Source: Actinernus sp. WN-2022
Lineage: Eukaryota > Cnidaria > Anthozoa > Actiniaria > Actinernidae
DNA length: 64,000 bases
Direction of reading: 5' to 3'
Assembly (NCBI GenBank): GCA_030867875.1
Contig: JAOWCC010000577.1
Location: forward strand, 88,641,740 to 88,705,739
Shown piece by piece: positions 61,329-64,000 of the stretch. A model generated the notes under the pieces. That model did not search any database and was not told the DNA's origin. It was given only the letters and a program-made list of their open reading frames with translations. How positions within the stretch are numbered: position 1 is the first letter of the stretch; every line of letters begins with the position of its first letter. The translations under genes and the position numbers were made by a program.

Positions 61329-61614
61329 CTGCAATATATGGAAAAACCTTTCGATTACTTTAGAGGATCAAATGAAAATCAAAATAAACAGAATGACGCC
61401 TAATGACGTATTTTTAATTACTAATCATGAACCCCCTAAACAAGGATAGAGCTTGCCAAATGTATCTATGAATGCGTAAAGAAAGAAAGAAAAGGACAAC
61501 TTCATAACATTCTAGGATTAATTTTATTTATTGATGTCTTTTATGTAAATTTATTTGGGCTACTGCCAATGTACACATTAGTGGCTCCAAATAAAATCAT
61601 CTGTCTGTCTGTCT

Positions 61615-62542
61615 ATTTCCGAAATAAATATTAAAAATTCATTTCTGTTCATAAATATGATCACGAGTCTTTGCTTCAAAAACGTATTTAGAATCCATAA
61701 ATTCATTCAAGTATATAAACTATGGGTGAACTGTAGTTCCTTCTCGCTATGTTTACTGGCGGGTGAGTGGGAATTTATAGTTCAGATGAACTCCCGCATG
61801 TACTTGTCTCCTTGTTCTGTGATTTTGAGGTATCCTGCGCAAACATTTATCCAGCGCTAACATTTCTCACAGCATTCCCTGTGAAGGTTTTGGAACGGAA
61901 AAGCTCCATCGAAAAGGCCAACAAAAGATGAGAAACCTGTATATACATCTCTGACTGAGAGCTATATCTTTGAGCGACTTATGAAGGTTTTTTCACATCT
62001 AGAGTCACTCTTACATCTCCCCCAGCAACAGTGCTTGGTAGTCACCATTACGGATATGACTGGAAGTCTTATTTAAAAGTATTGCTTCTTTTTTTGATCG
62101 AAAAAACTACGAATTTTGTCCTAACACGACTCTCAAACTCACTGAAATACTGTCAACAGCGGCGTTTATTTGTCCGAGTCTTGCGTGAGGTCTCGTGTCA
62201 GACAATCTATTTTTAGAAACTGTTCGCAGCCCTATTGCTGATATGATAAACAAAACTTATTGAGTTAGTTCAGGCCTAACGTGAAAATATTTGGCTCTGG
62301 GTCAATTTGTACGGACCTCGCTGCGCTCCAGCTGTCATACGTCATGACCTCGAACCAAATATTTTCCCGTCCGCCGGCTCCCACTCAGTCAATAAATACC
62401 TAGTACTATTCTTGTAACTGCACAAAACTCTGTAATTGTAATCTGTACAATTTAACCTCGGGTTAGTGATTTAACTAAGGTTGTTGGAAGCTAGGTTAAC
62501 TTTATCCCTAAATTTTACGCTAAATTTGTAATTGTAATCTGT
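61615..62542. other. Intergenic stretch
   Basis: No gene recognised. AATCTGTACAATTTAACCTC at about 62440 is repeated at 62850, on the other side of the MITE, pointing to a local duplication of about 40 bp. Confidence 0.45.
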
Positions 62543-62849
62543 CAGGAGCCCATAACTAGGAGCGTCCATATCTCCTATATAGTTGTCACAGCGCAGTTTT
62601 ACAAGTTGGGCTATTTTTAGATTTTCCCCCGCCAATTGGTAGATTGCAGCGTGGCGGAACAAAAGATGCCTCATTAGCTACTTTTGTTATACTAAACAAC
62701 ATGGATGCTACGCTTTTGTAATTTTATTTTGTTAGGAATAATTGCAACTCAACAATAGCGGAAAACCATTCTAAAAATAACCTAACTTGTAAAAACGCTG
62801 TGACATAGGCCTAGTATGCGGGATGGACGCTCCTAGTTATGGGCTCCTG
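62543..62849. mobile_element. 307-bp MITE with 7-bp target duplication, related to 4398-6227
   Basis: Ends CAGGAGCCCATAACTAGGAG and CTCCTAGTTATGGGCTCCTG are exact complements. Arms of about 85 bp include GTCACAGCG and ACAAGTTGGGCTATTTTTAGA with complements. AATCTGT flanks both sides (62536-62542 and 62850-62856). The first 30 bases match the 1.83-kb element at 4398 at most positions. Confidence 0.85.
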
Positions 62850-62991
62850 AATCTGTACAATTTAACCTCGGGTTAGTGATTTAACTGAGACCCTGGCCCC
62901 TTTTCAGTGTTTGAAGCAAGGGTAAGCGAATTTCTCATTAAACCGAGGTTATATATATTGCGCAAATTATAATTACAGATCTAGTGCTATC

Positions 62992-63924
62992 CTAGTGTTG
63001 CACGGCATTTAGGCGGATACCTATCATTTCTTTCATCGCACTTCGAAACGCTGAGTATCTCGTACAATAAAATATTGGATTAAAAAGTGAGTTAAGAAGA
63101 ATCATTGTTTGAATTATTGGTGCAAATACTAACATTACATAGTTTCTGACTGTTAGAATGACACAAAGTGACAGTACGTGAGATGCGAACAGCGAAACGG
63201 TAGTTATGATAAAGATTAACTTTACATTACTTTGTTGTAGGGTGTCTTCAGGTAATCCAGCAATGCGGTGGTGTGCAGCTATCTCCCTCTGGTGCTTTCT
63301 ACTGACCAAAGTCACAACAAAACAACAGTATATAGAAGCAAGAACGGAGATCACAACAGTTGAAATACGACCTAACTGGACAATAAAACTGTTGAGGAGG
63401 GAAAGGCCGCTGACAGTGATGGCTAGGAACCAGGCAGCAATGACAACCACAGTCACCCTTTGTTGAGAGACGATCGACAAGTGCCTGAGAGTGTACTTTA
63501 TTGCTATGTACCTTTCAATGTTCATCACAGCAACGTGATACACAGAAACCAGACCAAGTAGTCCAAAGAAGAACGCGAAGGAGTTCTCAATAAAGCACAA
63601 CGGACCAATACCTTGTAAATGCGTTATTTCTTTGACGAGAAACAAGGGCTGTGCCACTAAACCAGACATGAAATCAGTCAGTGCAAGGCAGCCAAGAATG
63701 ATGTTGGATTTACTGCGTAGACATGGTTTTTTAACAAGCGATAGGATGACCAAGGCGTTCAGTAGGACGGTGAACGGACATGTGACGCCATTGACGATAA
63801 CTGTTACTAGAGATGACATTCGGCTTGCGGATGTTTCCAGGGAAGGATGCCATGATAAACTGTGCACGGCTGAGCAAGATCGACGAAGTGAAGAAGCGCT
63901 GGAAGACGAAGTGTTCATATTCAT
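62992..63924 (-). CDS. Rhodopsin-family (class A) G-protein-coupled receptor, intronless, orphan
   Basis: A 310-residue single-exon protein with seven hydrophobic segments. TM1 (about 41-64) has LLNALVI for the GN..V motif. TM2 (about 75-97) has GCLALTDF, the LA..D motif. Cysteine 110 precedes TM3 and would make the usual disulphide. NIERYIAI (residues 135-142) stands for DRY. TM7 ends in NPIFY (282-286), the NP..Y motif. The short N-terminus is Ser/Thr-rich without a clear signal peptide. The length and short loops suit small-molecule or short-peptide receptors of the melanocortin/adenosine/amine-like groups that are numerous in cnidarians, but no ligand can be assigned. The ATG at 63924 is the first in frame within the window. 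Confidence 0.9.
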   Translation of the reverse strand: MNMNTSSSSASSLRRSCSAVHSLSWHPSLETSASRMSSLVTVIVNGVTCPFTVLLNALVILSLVKKPCLRSKSNIILGCLALTDFMSGLVAQPLFLVKEITHLQGIGPLCFIENSFAFFFGLLGLVSVYHVAVMNIERYIAIKYTLRHLSIVSQQRVTVVVIAAWFLAITVSGLSLLNSFIVQLGRISTVVISVLASIYCCFVVTLVSRKHQREIAAHHRIAGLPEDTLQQSNVKLIFIITTVSLFASHVLSLCVILTVRNYVMLVFAPIIQTMILLNSLFNPIFYCTRYSAFRSAMKEMIGIRLNAVQH

Positions 63925-64000
63925 GAATCTATTTCTTTAACTTTCTGTCATTGATTCAATCGAGATTTCCGTGCAGCATTCCATTATGAAATAGTAGCAT

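Larger units (their letters stand above)
58170..61614 (+). mobile_element. Decayed LINE with two nested MITEs
   Basis: Recognisable protein pieces in order: linker and LKGSKAPRADNVFNEILK (about 58540), WVENYRGITLLS (about 58897), EQCGFRKKHGATDSIFILKT (about 59008), KARINGKFLAVLTSMYSNDK, AGVKQGCMLSPTLFNFYLND (about 59305), LLYADDLVIFSKSAKGLQ in another frame (about 59430), PILRYGSEVWGMD (about 59830), then TKLR and a CPICTNGIEDE zinc-finger-like end at 60440. The 3' tail has GTGGCTCCAAATAAAATCA and (CTGT)n at about 61600. There are many stops and frameshifts. A foreign segment with AAGACCGTAATCC...GGATGGCCC also interrupts it at about 58720-58875. Confidence 0.8.

Noticed and set aside
63206..63940. 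Plus-strand open frames of 86 and 102 codons
   Set aside because: Antisense shadows of the GPCR gene.

Overview
This is eukaryotic, animal nuclear DNA. It has long introns with GT-AG (and one GC-AG) borders, tRNA-derived repeats, LINE retrotransposons, a Penelope-like element and very many hairpin-type non-autonomous transposons (MITEs). The AT-rich base composition, a multi-exon receptor guanylate cyclase, a single-exon family A GPCR, CR1/L2-like LINEs and Penelope elements suggest a cnidarian, most likely a coral or sea anemone. That assignment is inference, because no rRNA or mitochondrial marker is present.

Host genes. (1) Positions 66-23533, + strand: the 3' part of a membrane receptor guanylate cyclase. 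Twenty exons with compatible phases give 850 codons including the stop. They encode the end of the ligand-binding domain, a transmembrane helix, a kinase-homology domain, a dimerisation helix and the cyclase domain. The 5' end lies before the window. Its cyclase domain lacks residues normally needed for catalysis. (2) Positions 62992-63924, - strand: an intronless rhodopsin-family GPCR. Everything between 23.5 and 63.0 kb is mobile-element or unassigned DNA. I found no convincing host gene there.

Mobile DNA by region. 0.8-11 kb: introns with hairpin repeats and a 1.83-kb terminal-inverted-repeat element with a 7-bp target duplication. 11.4-14.7 kb: an inverted-repeat element and a CR1/L2-like LINE inside one cyclase intron. 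24.5-26.5 kb: three hairpin elements. 27.5-29.2 kb: two inverted tRNA-like SINEs and a near-perfect 158-bp palindrome. 30.8-34.7 kb: dispersed direct repeats. 34.7-40.2 kb: a large foldback repeat with a satellite of about 175 bp, holding a head-to-head inverted Penelope-like element with hammerhead-like motifs. 40.2-42.8 kb: a dead LINE on the - strand. 46.9-49.8 kb: 3' ends of further LINEs. 49.8-54.3 kb: a Ty3/Gypsy remnant split by a TTAA-type MITE and an L1/Tx1-like LINE. 54.3-58.2 kb: a LINE fragment, an 87-bp tandem repeat and an LTR-like remnant. 58.2-61.6 kb: a decayed LINE carrying two MITEs.

The nested insertions let target-site duplications be read directly. Four insertions of one MITE group each duplicate TTAA, and in three of them the interrupted reading frame becomes continuous when the insert and one TTAA copy are ignored. 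A second group of elements shows 7-bp duplications.
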